Of a DNA stretch of 44,359 bases, positions 23,373 to 32,829 are shown piece by piece (the stretch's first letter is position 1; each line of letters opens with the position of its first letter). The translations under genes were made by a program, and so were the position numbers. The notes under the pieces were generated by a model. The model worked only from the letters and a program-made list of their open reading frames with translations, was not told where the DNA came from and ran no database searches. Source of the DNA: Clostridiales bacterium (GTDB taxonomy: Bacteria; Bacillota; Clostridia; Peptostreptococcales; Anaerovoracaceae); contig WRJK01000012.1 of the NCBI GenBank assembly GCA_009782285.1, positions 1-44,359 of the forward strand, given 5' to 3'.

Positions 23373-24002
23373 TTATTTAGTGCCGTACAATCTGTCCCCC
23401 GCATCTCCAAGGCCGGGAACGATGTAGGCGTGGTCGTTCAACTTTTCATCCTTTGCCGCAATGTATATGTCCACGTCGGGATGGTCGTTTTGCAGCATCT
23501 CAATCCCTTCAGGTGCTGCTATAAGGCACATGAAGCTTATTTTCAGCGCACCTTTTTTCTTGATGAAACCTATTGCGGCCGATGCGCTGCCGCCGGTGGC
23601 AAGCATGGGGTCCAGCACGAACACCTGCCTTTTATCCACGTCCCCCGGAAGCTTACAATAGTATTCAACAGGCTCATGGGTTTCCGGATCCCTGTACAGC
23701 CCCACATGGCCCACTTTTGCGTTTGGCACAAGGGCAAGCATTCCGTCTACCATCCCCAGCCCCGCCCGAAGGATCGGCACTATGGCGATGTCCTCGCCCC
23801 TCAGCATTTTGACCTTTGTCTCGCATATGGGGGTTTTGATGTCCACCTCCTTCAGCGGCAAATCCCTCGTTGCCTCGTAGCACATCAGCATAGCAATTTC
23901 CCTAACGAGCTCGCGGAAATCCTTGACGCTCGTCTCTGTATTCCGGATCATTGCTGTCTTGTGCTGAATCAACGGATGATCAAATACATACACTTTCCCC
24001 AT
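23373..24002 (-). CDS. upp: Uracil phosphoribosyltransferase
   Basis: 209 residues, the normal length. Salvages uracil to UMP using PRPP. The PRPP loop is [18 protein letters not shown], and the uracil-binding C-terminus reads [20 protein letters not shown]. The N-terminal region [18 protein letters not shown] is typical. The gene is 12 bp downstream of rpiB, in the order usual for Clostridia (tsaC-rpiB-upp). Confidence 0.97.
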   Translation of the reverse strand: MGKVYVFDHPLIQHKTAMIRNTETSVKDFRELVREIAMLMCYEATRDLPLKEVDIKTPICETKVKMLRGEDIAIVPILRAGLGMVDGMLALVPNAKVGHVGLYRDPETHEPVEYYCKLPGDVDKRQVFVLDPMLATGGSASAAIGFIKKKGALKISFMCLIAAPEGIEMLQNDHPDVDIYIAAKDEKLNDHAYIVPGLGDAGDRLYGTK

Positions 24003-24014
24003 GCTTTCTCCCTC

Positions 24015-24446
24015 CTACATTTCATTGAGCATGTCAACTCTCCTCTTGTGCCTGCCCCCTTCGAACTCAGCTTCAAGCCACGTCCTTGCAATTTCTATCG
24101 CCTTGCCTACGCTTGTTCTCCTGCCGCCCAGAGCAAGCATGTTGGCGTCGTTGTGTTTCGCTGCCATTTCTGCCATATCTGCGTCTGTGCATAGTGCGCA
24201 TCTGATGCCCTTGACTTTGTTTGCTGCTATCGAAACGCCGATTCCGGTTCCGCAGAACGCGATCCCCCGGTCAGCTTTGCCTGCCGCCACCGCCTCTGCG
24301 CACGCTCTCCCGTATATAGGGTAGTCAACAGGCTCCTGTGAGCCCGTGCCCAGATCGACAACTTCCACGCCTTTGGAAATCAAATACTCTTTGATCCCTT
24401 CCTTGAGCGCAAATCCCCCATGGTCGCATGCGACCGCTATCTTCAT
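24015..24446 (-). CDS. rpiB: Ribose-5-phosphate isomerase B
   Basis: 143 residues. Interconverts ribose 5-phosphate and ribulose 5-phosphate. N-terminal AVACDHGGFALKEGIKEYL, the active-site Cys in GIAFCGTGIGVSIAANK, and the phosphate-binding HNDANMLALGGRRTS are as in RpiB/LacAB. It lies between tsaC (25 bp) and upp (12 bp). Confidence 0.95.
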   Translation of the reverse strand: MKIAVACDHGGFALKEGIKEYLISKGVEVVDLGTGSQEPVDYPIYGRACAEAVAAGKADRGIAFCGTGIGVSIAANKVKGIRCALCTDADMAEMAAKHNDANMLALGGRRTSVGKAIEIARTWLEAEFEGGRHKRRVDMLNEM

Positions 24447-24471
24447 GCGGATTCCCCCTTTTATTTTGAGC

Positions 24472-25455
24472 CTATACTTTTATGACGTTGTAGCCCGCTG
24501 ATTTCAGCATCCTGTTCATAACTGCGAAGCCCACCCCGTCGGTGTCCGAAAGCGCCCCCGCAAGTATCAAGTCCACACCCAGCTCATCCAGCTCCCTGAG
24601 TTTTGCGAAAAAATCATGAGCCGCCTCCCTGAAAGCTTTTTCTTCAAACAGCATGACGCCAACGCTGTTGCCAATCCCTTCGTTCGCCTTTTTCAAGCGT
24701 TCGATCTCGCTTCTTACCTTGCTTGGCCGCCCTTCAATGACTGCCATTTCCGCCCTCGGCGCATAATGCCTGTACTTCATGCCTGGGGCTCTTGGCGCAA
24801 AACCGCCCATAAGCGATGTATCCATCTCCACGTTGCCGCCTGTCACGGCTCTGACGTCCTCTGCCGTCACAATCCCTGGCCTCAATATGACCGGCGTTTC
24901 CCCTGTAACGTCCAAAACCGTCGATTCGATACCGACCCTGCATTCCCCGCCTGCGATGATCGCGTCGATTTTACCGTCAAGGTCGAAAACCACATGAGCC
25001 GGTTTTGTCGGGCTGGGCCTCCCCGAAAGGTTTGCGCTCGGTGCCGCAATGGGGCAGCCGGCTTCTCTGATAAGGGCAAGCGCTGTCGCGTCGTCCGGCA
25101 TCCTCACCGCCACCGTGCCGAGCCCGCCTGTGGCAGCGTCCGGGACTTCCGGCCTTTTTGCGACGACTAGGGTCAAAGGCCCTGGCCAGAAATTGTCTAT
25201 AAGGGACACCGCAACCTGGCTTATGCCCGCCGTAAGCTGCCCGATGTCAGAAGCTCTGGCGATGTGCATTATCATGGGGTTGTCGCTCGGCCTGCCTTTT
25301 GCGTCATAGACATTCCGCACGGCTGCCGGATCTAAGCCGTTCGCCCCAAGGCCGTAAACCGTTTCGGTTGGGAACGCCACAAGCCCGCCGGATCTGATGA
25401 TCCGCGCCGCAATTTTTATATCCTCGTCTGAAGTCGTCAGTATTTTCGTTTTCAT
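24472..25455 (-). CDS. tsaC: Threonylcarbamoyl-AMP synthase (Sua5/YwlC type)
   Basis: 327 residues. First enzyme of t6A37 tRNA modification, using threonine, bicarbonate and ATP. The YrdC domain (1-205) shows AFPTETVYGLGANGLD, YDAKGRPSDNPMIMHI, FWPGPLTLVV and APSANLSGRPSPT. The linker contains PRAPGMKYRHYAP, and a C-terminal Sua5 domain is present. The long Sua5 form fits Firmicutes. Only 3 bp separate its start from the prfA stop. Confidence 0.95.
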   Translation of the reverse strand: MKTKILTTSDEDIKIAARIIRSGGLVAFPTETVYGLGANGLDPAAVRNVYDAKGRPSDNPMIMHIARASDIGQLTAGISQVAVSLIDNFWPGPLTLVVAKRPEVPDAATGGLGTVAVRMPDDATALALIREAGCPIAAPSANLSGRPSPTKPAHVVFDLDGKIDAIIAGGECRVGIESTVLDVTGETPVILRPGIVTAEDVRAVTGGNVEMDTSLMGGFAPRAPGMKYRHYAPRAEMAVIEGRPSKVRSEIERLKKANEGIGNSVGVMLFEEKAFREAAHDFFAKLRELDELGVDLILAGALSDTDGVGFAVMNRMLKSAGYNVIKV

Positions 25456-25458
25456 GTC

Positions 25459-26523
25459 TTAGTTGTTTAGTTTTTCGGCCCTGTCGTTGGCAATAAGGCC
25501 GTCTATTATCTCATCCAAGTCGCCGTCTAGGAAATAATCCAGCTTGTACAGCGTAAGCCCTATGCGGTGGTCCGAAACCCTGCCTTGGGGGAAGTTGTAC
25601 GTCCTTATCCTTTCGCTCCTGTCCCCAGTGCCGACTTGGCTCTTCCTCTGTTCGGAGATTTCTTTGTTCTGCTCGTGCATTTTTATGTCGTAAAGCCTTG
25701 ATTTCAGCACTTTAAAGGCCTTCTCCTTGTTTTTAATCTGCGATTTTTCGTCTTGGCAGGTCACTACCAGCCCCGTAGGCACATGGGTGAGCCGAACCGC
25801 CGAATCAGTCGTGTTTACGCTCTGCCCCCCGTTGCCCGACGACCTGTACACGTCAACCCTTACGTCGTTTGGGTTCAGGTCTATTTCCACGTCGTCTACC
25901 TCGGGCAGTACCGCCACAGTAGCCGCAGAGGTGTGTATCCTTCCGCTGGACTCTGTCTCGGGGACCCTCTGAACCCTGTGCGCCCCGCTTTCGAACTTGA
26001 GCCTGGAATAGGCACCCCTCCCTTTGATGAGCATAACCGCTTCCTTTATGCCGCCTATGCCTGTGTCGTTCATCTCTATGGCTTCAGCCTGCCAACCATG
26101 CCGCTCTGCATACCTAGAGTACATCCTGAAGAGGTCAGACCCGAAAAGTGCTGCCTCTTCCCCGCCTGTCCCGGCTCTGACTTCAAGAATGACGTTTTTG
26201 TCGTCGTTGGGGTCTTTCGGCAAGAGCAGTACCTGAAGCTCCTTTGACAGTGCCTCAATTTTGCCTTCCAGCTCGGAAAGCTCAGCTTTTGCAAGATCCC
26301 TCAGTTCCTCGTCCATGCCGCCCTCATCAAGCATCTGCTTGGTGCCGTCAAGGTCTGCCTTCGCTTTTTTGTACTCTCTGTACTTGTTTACGATCGGCTC
26401 CATTTCGCTCATTTCCCTGATGTATTTCTGCCATTTCGCCTGGTCGCTTATCACATCGGGGTCGGATGCTTTTAGCGACAGTTCGTCGTATTTTTCTAGC
26501 GTCACGTCCAGTTTATCGTACAT
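25459..26523 (-). CDS. prfA: Peptide chain release factor 1
   Basis: 354 residues. Releases peptides at UAA/UAG. The catalytic GGQ is in [20 protein letters not shown]. The region before it ([22 protein letters not shown]) is the highly conserved release-factor core. In many Clostridia prmC, which methylates this Gln, is directly upstream. Here prmC is 3 kb away beyond rpmE and galE. It heads a tight row with tsaC, rpiB, upp and tyrS. The start is 86 bp after the rpmE terminator. Confidence 0.97.
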   Translation of the reverse strand: MYDKLDVTLEKYDELSLKASDPDVISDQAKWQKYIREMSEMEPIVNKYREYKKAKADLDGTKQMLDEGGMDEELRDLAKAELSELEGKIEALSKELQVLLLPKDPNDDKNVILEVRAGTGGEEAALFGSDLFRMYSRYAERHGWQAEAIEMNDTGIGGIKEAVMLIKGRGAYSRLKFESGAHRVQRVPETESSGRIHTSAATVAVLPEVDDVEIDLNPNDVRVDVYRSSGNGGQSVNTTDSAVRLTHVPTGLVVTCQDEKSQIKNKEKAFKVLKSRLYDIKMHEQNKEISEQRKSQVGTGDRSERIRTYNFPQGRVSDHRIGLTLYKLDYFLDGDLDEIIDGLIANDRAEKLNN

Positions 26524-26609
26524 TTCACACTCCTGTTTTCTATGCGCCTACACGATTTCAAGTGAACGCATGTAGGAAAAGCTTTTCTCAACGATATTTC
26601 TTATACGAT

Positions 26610-26636
26610 AAAAAAACCGGTGGTTTTCCGGTTTTT
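26610..26636 (-). terminator. rpmE terminator
   Basis: On the minus strand AAAAACCGG (26636-26628), loop AAAACCA, CCGGTTTTTTT. A perfect stem followed by seven T. It separates rpmE from prfA. Confidence 0.88.
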
Positions 26637-26655
26637 CCGCTCTGCTGGCCCCCAG

Positions 26656-26856
26656 CTAATCCATGTTGTATTTATTCTTGAATTTTTCAACACGCCCGCC
26701 GCGATTGACAAACTTCTGCTGCCCTGTAAAGAACGGATGGCAAGCTGAACATACGTCGAGCCTGATTTCCTTGTTGAGCGACTTGGTGACGAACGAATTG
26801 CCGCATGCGCAAGTAACGTTACATTCCTTATACTCAGGATGGATTCCTTCCTTCAT
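26656..26856 (-). CDS. rpmE: 50S ribosomal protein L31 (zinc form)
   Basis: 66 residues from ATG 26856, six bases after AGAGGTG. A GTG three codons earlier lies inside that site. It opens with [20 protein letters not shown]. The zinc ligands are Cys in CACG and in VCSACHPF, so this is the C+ type made when zinc is sufficient. The C-terminal [18 protein letters not shown] is complete. It is a single-gene unit with its own terminator. Confidence 0.95.
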   Translation of the reverse strand: MKEGIHPEYKECNVTCACGNSFVTKSLNKEIRLDVCSACHPFFTGQQKFVNRGGRVEKFKNKYNMD

Positions 26857-26955
26857 GCTATTCACCTCTTTCCTTCATATTTACAGCCCCTATATGATAA
26901 CACAAATTTATGGCGTGAGCAAGTGGTTTTTTTTCATCAATCGCGCCCACAGCGG

Positions 26956-26983
26956 TTGATTTTATTAAAAAATATGCTAAAAT
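26956..26983 (+). promoter_or_regulatory. Promoter in front of the remnant cluster
   Basis: TTGATT (26956-26961), 16-bp spacer, TAAAAT (26978-26983). It would transcribe the Rpn-like fragment and the broken copper-amine-oxidase-like gene. Confidence 0.55.
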
Positions 26984-26997
26984 AAGGGAAAAGAACA

Positions 26998-27108
26998 TTG
27001 GGAAAGGTACCGAGGATAAACTACAGGGGGCAAGAGCTGCTGGCACCGAAGACCGACTTGGTCTTCAAGGCGCTGCTGACGGCCGACGTAACATTTTATT
27101 TATGGTGA
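26998..27108 (+). pseudogene. N-terminal remnant of an Rpn/PD-(D/E)xK transposase-like nuclease
   Basis: 37 codons from TTG 26998 to TGA encode KVPRINYRGQELLAPKTD, then LVFKALL and an unrelated tail. The LL-x-PK-x-D-x-VFK-x-LF pattern is the well-known N-terminus of Rpn-family recombination-promoting nucleases. Sequence after LVFKALL does not continue the family, so only the first 30 or so residues survive. It overlaps the leader of the next broken gene. Confidence 0.5.
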
Positions 27109-27122
27109 AAGAGGAGAATGAA

Positions 27123-27756
27123 GTGAAAAAATTAATATTTATCACACTTTTATTTAGTTTTCTGCTTGCAACAGGATTGGTTAATGCAACTGAAGAAGTT
27201 ATGATCAGCATAGATGGAAAGAATGTGGCATTCGATTAAGAATGGGCGGACGTATCTGCCAATTAGAATAGTGATTGAAGCTTTCGGCGCAAATGTTTCC
27301 TTTGATGCAACAACAAGAACGGTTGTAGTAACCAGTGGCAGCGTAGGAAACGATCCGGGATCTGACACCACGGATGTAGATGAGCTGACGCTGGAGGATT
27401 TGGATGTAGCTTATTTGGTTATGGAAGCCAAATACTTAGTATTTATGGTAGATAACAGGTTTTATAAAGGTCCGGCGATAAAAGCAATCACCGTGTCTGA
27501 TTTTACTGTTGATGGAAAAGAGGCAACTATTGAAAAGACGTCAAAGATACCAGGATTTGAAGTTATGGAGATTATAGATGAGTCGGCGTTATTTCGCTCA
27601 ATGTACAATTTTAGCGCACCCGGAATAAAGGATTGGAAGAGCTATGATTCGTATGAGAACTCTTTGAGAATAGAATTTACTGCAACAGTCGTATATGTGG
27701 ACGGTAGTGAAGTAGCGGTCAATGTAACTCATCATTATAATGCGAAGGGACTCTGA
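27123..27756 (+). pseudogene. Frameshifted secreted protein with copper-amine-oxidase N-terminal domain
   Basis: Starts at GTG 27123, seven bases after GAGGAG. The first frame gives a signal peptide (KKLIFITLLFSFLLATGLVNA) and MISIDGKNVAFD, then TAA at 27237. A second frame, open from before 27214 to TGA 27756, continues the same domain: IKNGRTYLPIRIVIEAFGA followed by NVSFDATTRTVVVTSG. A small deletion or insertion around 27230 broke the gene within the usual D-x-P-x-I-x-NGRT stretch. The C-terminal 130 residues (DLDVAYLVMEAKYLV ... VNVTHHYNAKGL) are not recognised. An intact relative with two such domains is at 38709-39713. Confidence 0.75.
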
Positions 27757-27773
27757 CTGGCTTGCCAAGTTGA

Positions 27774-27920
27774 CGCCTGTATTTTCAGCAATTAGCGGAG
27801 TGGGACTATGACGCTCTGCTTACGCCCATCATCAGGAATTATGCCGAATTTGAAAAGCACAAGGACTTTATGCCTTTTTACATCAACGTGAACAAAGAGG
27901 GGGTGCGCCTGATTGCCTGA
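27774..27920 (+). pseudogene. C-terminal remnant of an MNT-type nucleotidyltransferase
   Basis: No start codon. An open stretch after a TGA encodes QQLAEWDYDALLTPIIRNY, then AEFEKHKDFMPFYINVNKEGVRLIA and stop. The YD-x-L-L-(T/S)-P-I-I then E-E-(F/Y)-E-K-(H/Y)-K, PFY-x-NV-x-KEGV pattern is the C-terminal half of MNT-family antitoxins. It is immediately followed by a HEPN fragment, the normal gene order of MNT-HEPN toxin-antitoxin pairs. Confidence 0.6.
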
Positions 27921-27940
27921 GCAATATAAAAATGATTTGA

Positions 27941-28135
27941 TCGAATATCCGAGGCGAATACGTTAATATGGGCCTCATTGACGCTAAATACTCAAAGCTG
28001 ATACACGACGCCGAGGCTCTTCGCAGCGACAGCGATTACAGCGATTTTTATGTGCCAGAAAAAGCAGAATTGGAAGAACAACTGCTGCTTGCCAAAGAAT
28101 TCCTCACCTGCGTGGAGGCGATAGTGTCCAAATAG
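27941..28135 (+). pseudogene. C-terminal remnant of a HEPN-domain toxin
   Basis: The frame is open from 27941, with an internal ATG at 27968. It encodes GLIDAKYSKLIHDAEALR, SDSDYSDFYVPEKAELEEQ and LLLAKEFLTCVEAIVSK, then TAG. The sequence R-x-x-SDY-x-DFY followed by E-x-A-E-L-E-E-Q is the C-terminus of UPF0332/HEPN proteins. The RNase motif (R-x4-6-H) region is missing. Its last 88 bp are antisense to the galE coding end. Confidence 0.6.
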
Positions 28136-29139
28136 CCGTCAGGGTTTTTCTTTTGCCAGCGCCAAGAATCCGCGCAGGCGTCCTCAATTGACTTTTCCGC
28201 AATCCATCCAAGTTCGCGAGCAGCCTTTGACGCGTCTGCATAGCAGATCGGCAGGTCGCCCTCCCGGCGGCCGACCACTTTTTGGGGGACACTCGCCCCT
28301 GACGCTTTTTCAAATGCGCGTACAAGCTCGTACACGCTGGTGCCCTTGCCTGTGCCAAGGTTGAACACGCTCGTCCCTGTTTTTCCCTCCAGATGATTTA
28401 TAGCTGCCACATGGCCCTTTGCCAGATCGTCGATGTGAATGTAATCGCGGACGCCAGTGCCGTCGATGGTGTCGTAATCGTCGCCGTAAACGTTAAGGGA
28501 TTCCCTTCTGCCAACTGCCGTCTGTGCGATGTACGGCATCAAATTGCTGGGGGTGCCCAGCGGGTCCTCTCCGATATCGCCGCTAATGTGCGCACCAACA
28601 GGGTTGAAGTACCGCAGGAGTGCGACAGACCATCCGCTGTTTGCGGCCGCTGCGTCCCGCAGGATTTGTTCGCACATGTATTTTGTCCAGCCATAGGGGT
28701 TTGCACAGTTGCCGACAGCGGAATCCTCTGTTAGCGGCATTTGGTTGCCGCTGCTGTAAACAGTCGCACTGGAAGAAAAGACGAGCTTGCTGACACCATG
28801 TTTTTCCATGGCTCTGCACAGGGCAATCGTAGCACCCAAGTTGTCCGCATAGTATGCAAGCGGCATTTTAACAGACTCGCCCACGGATTTCATCCCGGCG
28901 AAGTGGATAACGCAATCAATTTTGTGATCGGAAAAAACACCGTCAAGTTTGGCCTCGTCGCGCACGTCAATGTTATAGAACGGAAAAAACTTCCCTGAAA
29001 TCTGCCTCAAACGGTTAACCACCACCGGGCTGCTGTTTGAAAAATCGTCAGCAACTACAACATCATGCCCACCGGCAAGAAGCTCCAGCACCGTATGGCT
29101 TCCGATATACCCGGTACCGCCGGCTACGAAAATTCTCAT
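28048..29139 (-). CDS. galE: UDP-glucose 4-epimerase with an abnormal C-terminal tail
   Basis: 363 residues from ATG 29139. The ribosome site GGGGAG comes from the edge of a heptamer array. SDR enzyme interconverting UDP-glucose and UDP-galactose: NAD loop FVAGGTGYIGSH, catalytic Ser/Tyr-x3-Lys in VFSSSATVYSSGN and NPYGWTKYMCEQIL, substrate loop RYFNPVGAHISGDIGEDP. The normal end WRWQKKNPDGY is reached at about codon 336, after which 27 extra residues (LDTIASTQVRNSLASS and on) are read from the antisense strand of the HEPN fragment. The native stop was lost at the fusion point. The tail lies outside the catalytic fold, so activity is probably kept. It probably follows prmC in transcription, through the array. 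Confidence 0.92.
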   Translation of the reverse strand: MRIFVAGGTGYIGSHTVLELLAGGHDVVVADDFSNSSPVVVNRLRQISGKFFPFYNIDVRDEAKLDGVFSDHKIDCVIHFAGMKSVGESVKMPLAYYADNLGATIALCRAMEKHGVSKLVFSSSATVYSSGNQMPLTEDSAVGNCANPYGWTKYMCEQILRDAAAANSGWSVALLRYFNPVGAHISGDIGEDPLGTPSNLMPYIAQTAVGRRESLNVYGDDYDTIDGTGVRDYIHIDDLAKGHVAAINHLEGKTGTSVFNLGTGKGTSVYELVRAFEKASGASVPQKVVGRREGDLPICYADASKAARELGWIAEKSIEDACADSWRWQKKNPDGYLDTIASTQVRNSLASSSCSSNSAFSGT

Positions 29140-29146
29140 CCCACTC

Positions 29147-29395
29147 AACTCCCCACCAACTACAAACTAGCAACTACCAACTCCCAACTACCAACTACCC
29201 CCAACTCCCAACTACAAACTACCAACTACAAACTAGCAACTCCCAACTACAAACTACCAACTACAAACTACCAACTCCCAACTCCCAACTCCCAACTACC
29301 AACTACCAACTACCAACTCCCAACTCCCAACCACCAACTACAAACTAGCAACTACCAACTACCAACTACCAACTAGCAACTACAAACTCCCAACT
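29147..29395. repeat. Heptamer array 3 (C-rich strand is plus)
   Basis: About 35 units of CAACTAC, CAACTCC, AAACTAC and AAACTAG type between the galE start and the prmC stop codon. Period 7 throughout, with occasional length slips. On the coding strand of both flanking genes it is a G-rich sequence (GTTGGTAGTTGGGAG). Confidence 0.93.
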
Positions 29396-30265
29396 CTAAA
29401 TCTCCAGCACCAGTACTCGATGCCTCCCTGCCAAGTCCTTTATGAGCCTCAAATCGTTGAATTTTCCGAATTCATCCGCTATGTTCGCAACGGCGATGGC
29501 TTGGTCGTACCCGATTTCGAGGGCAATGACACCCTCTCTTTTCAAGTGCAGGTGTGCAAACGGCACTATACTGCGGTAATGCGCAAGGCCGTCTGTGCCA
29601 CCGTCCAGCGCAAGGTGGGGCTCATGGTCCTTTATCTCGGTTTGAAGGTTTGGTATCACGCTGCTCTTTATGTAGGGTGGGTTCGCCACGATCAGATCGA
29701 ATTTCTTGGAACCAAGCTTTTTTTTGAATGGTGCAAACCAGTCGCCTGCTGCGAACGACATCTTTTTTTCGACATTCAGTGCTTTGGCGTTCTGTCTTGC
29801 CGTTTTTATTGCCTCCTCGCTAATGTCCGACGCTGCCACCCGTGCGCATTCGCACATTTTTGCGATGCTGATCCCTACGGCACCGCTTCCGCAGCCAAGG
29901 TCGAGCACCGAGCAGCTCTTCTTGTTCATGCTTTTAATGATGGCAATGGCTTCTTCAACAAGAATTTCCGTATCCTGCCTAGGGATAAGCACATTGGGGT
30001 TTACCTGAAACGTGAACCCCATGAATTCCTGCTCCCCTGTTATATATTGAAGCGGCATGCCGCTGCCCCTAAGCGCAACCAAGTCGAGATAGAGGTCGCA
30101 AATGCCGTCATCCACCTCCGTTCCCCAGAGTTTGAAAAAGCCAATCTTGTCAACTCCAAAAATATGCCTGAAGATCAATTCGGCATCCAGCTTAGCGTTG
30201 ATTATCCCGCACTTTTCGAGCTGGGCCTCCGCCATCTGGATAATGTCCTTGACGAACAAACTCAT
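29396..30265 (-). CDS. prmC: Release-factor glutamine methyltransferase
   Basis: 289 residues from ATG 30265, after AGGAGTG. A GTG at 30274 lies in the ribosome site. Methylates the Gln of the release-factor GGQ using SAM. The helical N-terminal domain ends in PLQYITGEQEFMGF. The SAM motif I is VLDLGCGSGAVGISIA, and the substrate Gln motif is IVANPPYI. The stop codon directly touches heptamer array 3. Normally it precedes prfA; here rpmE and galE separate them. Confidence 0.95.
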   Translation of the reverse strand: MSLFVKDIIQMAEAQLEKCGIINAKLDAELIFRHIFGVDKIGFFKLWGTEVDDGICDLYLDLVALRGSGMPLQYITGEQEFMGFTFQVNPNVLIPRQDTEILVEEAIAIIKSMNKKSCSVLDLGCGSGAVGISIAKMCECARVAASDISEEAIKTARQNAKALNVEKKMSFAAGDWFAPFKKKLGSKKFDLIVANPPYIKSSVIPNLQTEIKDHEPHLALDGGTDGLAHYRSIVPFAHLHLKREGVIALEIGYDQAIAVANIADEFGKFNDLRLIKDLAGRHRVLVLEI

Positions 30266-30297
30266 TCTTCTCACTCCTATGGGGCCAGCGGCCCTTC

Positions 30298-31431
30298 CTA
30301 TTGAACCAGCGGTTCCTCTGGCGCTTGCTCCTGCCCTTCCGGCTCCTCTGGTGCTTGCTCCTGCCCTTCCGGCTCGGCTGTTACGGTAGGCTGTTCAGCC
30401 TCCAACGGCACTTCCACTGGTGCCTCCTCAGATGCCATCGCTACCAGCCGCCCATCCTTGTCGCAAGAGCCTTCGATGCAGGGCTCAGACTCGTCTACGA
30501 GCACAGCTTTCATCGCAGCAATGGCAACCTCCAGCTGTTTTGTGTCGGGCTGCCTAGTGGTAAGCTTTTGAAGGTACAGGCCCGGAAGGGAAAGCACCTT
30601 GACGAACCAATTGTCGCTTCTCCCCGCCCATTTCAACAGCTCATAGGAAAGCCCTGCGATTACAGGGATGAGCAGCAGCCTTGACGTTATCCTCCAAAAA
30701 AGGTTTGGCCAGCCCAGCAGCGAAAACATTATCAAGCTGATGACCATGACGAACATCAGGAAGCTCGTCCCGCAGCGTGGGTGCAGCGTGTAGTAGTTCA
30801 GGCAGTTCTCAGGGGTCAGCTCTTCTGCATTTTCGTAGCAGTGTATGCACAGGTGCTCTGCCCCGTGGTACTGAAAAACCTTTCGTATGTCGCTCATCTT
30901 TGAGATGAGAACCACGTACAAAACAAACAGCACTATCCTCAAGACGCCCTCTATAAGGTTTAGGGCAACTTCGTTCGATATGAACTTCCCACAGAAATTG
31001 ACCACCCAAGTGGGTCCTATGATGAAAATCCCCACCGTGAAAAGGATCGCAAGCACCACTGAAAAATACAGCATTGCGTTCCATGCGCCTTTTTTGCCGA
31101 ACTTGGCCTCGAGCCACAGGGACAGCTTGTCGTCCTCGTATTCGATTGCGCCCTCCCCTTCGTAGCTTTCCATCACTTCTGCGGAATACATCAGTGTTTT
31201 GGTCCCTTGGACAAGGGAACCGGCAAAAACGAACACGCCCCTGATGATCGGGTATTTCGCCCATGCCTTCTTTTCCGGCAGCTTTTCTGTCTTTATGTGC
31301 ATCGAGTCGTCGGGGAATCGAACCACTACAGAGGTCCTGTCCTCGCCCCGCATCATGATCCCCTCCAAGACGGCTTGCCCGCCAACTTTGGTCGGAGAGG
31401 CGTTTTTTATGAATATTTTATTTAAGTCCAT
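30298..31431 (-). CDS. DUF1385 membrane protein (YqhQ type)
   Basis: 377 residues. DUF1385 hallmarks: [14 protein letters not shown] near the N-terminus, [29 protein letters not shown] and [16 protein letters not shown]. About four membrane helices (125-150, 165-185, 225-245, 255-275). Members lie beside prmC and rpmE throughout Firmicutes, but their function is not known. The conserved His/Cys suggest metal binding. The last 50 residues are an acidic, Pro-rich tail with two 10-residue repeats ([10 protein letters not shown]), made by a 30-bp duplication at 30311-30370 (28/30 identical). The start ATG directly follows the rho stop. Confidence 0.88.
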   Translation of the reverse strand: MDLNKIFIKNASPTKVGGQAVLEGIMMRGEDRTSVVVRFPDDSMHIKTEKLPEKKAWAKYPIIRGVFVFAGSLVQGTKTLMYSAEVMESYEGEGAIEYEDDKLSLWLEAKFGKKGAWNAMLYFSVVLAILFTVGIFIIGPTWVVNFCGKFISNEVALNLIEGVLRIVLFVLYVVLISKMSDIRKVFQYHGAEHLCIHCYENAEELTPENCLNYYTLHPRCGTSFLMFVMVISLIMFSLLGWPNLFWRITSRLLLIPVIAGLSYELLKWAGRSDNWFVKVLSLPGLYLQKLTTRQPDTKQLEVAIAAMKAVLVDESEPCIEGSCDKDGRLVAMASEEAPVEVPLEAEQPTVTAEPEGQEQAPEEPEGQEQAPEEPLVQ

Positions 31432-32829
31432 TTATCCTTCCAGCTTTACTTTCTTAATTATTTGTATGAAGTCTGCGTTGTTCCTAGTGTGTGCAAGGTT
31501 GTCGATGATGGTTTCTGTGATTTCCTGTACGCCGAAGTTGGCCATTGCCCTCCTCATGGACCACACGGCTTCAAGCTCTTCTTGGTTCATTAAGAGGTCT
31601 TCCCGCCTAGTCCCTGATTTGTTCAGGTTGATAGCCGGGAATATGCGTTTTTCTGACAGCTTCCTGTCAAGGTGGAGCTCCATGTTGCCCGTGCCTTTGA
31701 ACTCTTCGAATATAACGTCGTCCATCCTGCTGCCTGTTTCGACCAGGGCTGTAGCTAGGATGGTTATGCTGCCGCTTTCCTCTAGCTTTCTGGCTGCCCC
31801 GAAAAACTTCTTGGGCTTGTGCAGAGCGCTGGGGTCGAGCCCTCCTGAGAGCGTCCTCCCTGACGGCGGGACGACTAGGTTGTAAGCCCTTGCCAGCCTC
31901 GTGATGCTGTCTAGCAGGATCACCACGTCCTTGCCGTGCTCTACCAGCCGTTGAGCCCTCGCCAGAACCATTTCAGCAACCTTTACGTGATGCTGGGGCT
32001 GTTCGTCAAAAGTCGAGTAGATGACCTCGCCGCCTATGAGCGAGCGCTTCATGTCGGTCACTTCCTCAGGCCTTTCGTCAACGAGCAGTACTATCATTTC
32101 TATGCCTGGGTAGACCTTTTCGATGCTGTTTGCGATTTTCTTCAGCAAGACCGTCTTGCCAGCTTTAGGCGGTGCCACGATCAGGCCCCTCTGCCCACGC
32201 CCGATGGGCGCGACCAAGTCGATGAGCCGCATTGACAGGTCCCTAGTGCCGTTCTCCAGCGAAAGCCTTTCCATGGGGAAAATAGGCGTCAGGTCGTCGA
32301 AGTCCGGCCTCTTCATCGCTACCCCAGGCTCGTCCCCGTTAACAGTCACCACGTACAGCAGTGCGCCGAAACGCTCGCCGTCGTTGGGTTTCCTCGAAAT
32401 GCCCTTCACTCTGTCGCCCGTCTTTAGGTTGAACCTCTTGATCTGCGAAGGCGAGACGTAGACGTCTTTGTCACTGGTCAAAAAATTAGAAAACCTCATG
32501 AATCCAAAGCCCCCTTCGGCTATTTCTAGGATGCCGTCTACTTCGGGCCTGTCTTCCCTTGATTTTTCTTTTGGTTTTTCTCTTGGTTCCCCTTCTTCTT
32601 TCGCTTCTCTTCTGGCTTCTCCATTTGCTTTTGCCTTCGGTTCTTCTCTAACTTCCTTAGCCTCTCCTTTTTTTTCTTCTTTGGCTTCCTGCGCTTCCTG
32701 AGCTTTGCCTGATTCAAGGGCTTTCAGCAGCTCCGCTTTCTTCATGCGCTCGTAACCATCCAGCCCAACTATCTTTGCTATTTCGCGAAGCTCGGCAACT
32801 TTCTTAGTTTTCAGGATTATTTCATCCAT
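31432..32829 (-). CDS. rho: Transcription termination factor Rho
   Basis: 465 residues. The N-terminal Rho_N helix ([20 protein letters not shown]) is followed by a charged K/E/A/R-rich insertion (about 48-95), the RNA-binding cold-shock-like domain ([14 protein letters not shown] ... [16 protein letters not shown]), then the ATPase: Walker [26 protein letters not shown] loop SGGLDPSAL. Charged insertions of this kind occur in many Clostridia and Actinobacteria and may extend RNA binding. It heads the rho-DUF1385-prmC row and has its own promoter and a 158-nt leader. Confidence 0.97.
   Translation of the reverse strand: MDEIILKTKKVAELREIAKIVGLDGYERMKKAELLKALESGKAQEAQEAKEEKKGEAKEVREEPKAKANGEARREAKEEGEPREKPKEKSREDRPEVDGILEIAEGGFGFMRFSNFLTSDKDVYVSPSQIKRFNLKTGDRVKGISRKPNDGERFGALLYVVTVNGDEPGVAMKRPDFDDLTPIFPMERLSLENGTRDLSMRLIDLVAPIGRGQRGLIVAPPKAGKTVLLKKIANSIEKVYPGIEMIVLLVDERPEEVTDMKRSLIGGEVIYSTFDEQPQHHVKVAEMVLARAQRLVEHGKDVVILLDSITRLARAYNLVVPPSGRTLSGGLDPSALHKPKKFFGAARKLEESGSITILATALVETGSRMDDVIFEEFKGTGNMELHLDRKLSEKRIFPAINLNKSGTRREDLLMNQEELEAVWSMRRAMANFGVQEITETIIDNLAHTRNNADFIQIIKKVKLEG

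Noticed and set aside
29037-29376. Two overlapping plus-strand frames with QLPTTN-type repeats
   Set aside because: These are translations of heptamer array 3 and the antisense end of galE, with no ribosome site.
30311-30370. 30-bp direct repeat
   Set aside because: It is in frame inside the DUF1385 gene and simply duplicates ten residues of an acidic tail. It is reported with that gene, not as a separate element.
31310-31335. tRNA T-loop-like sequence (GTTCGATTCC on the minus strand)
   Set aside because: It lies inside the DUF1385 coding sequence and no acceptor, D or anticodon stems surround it.
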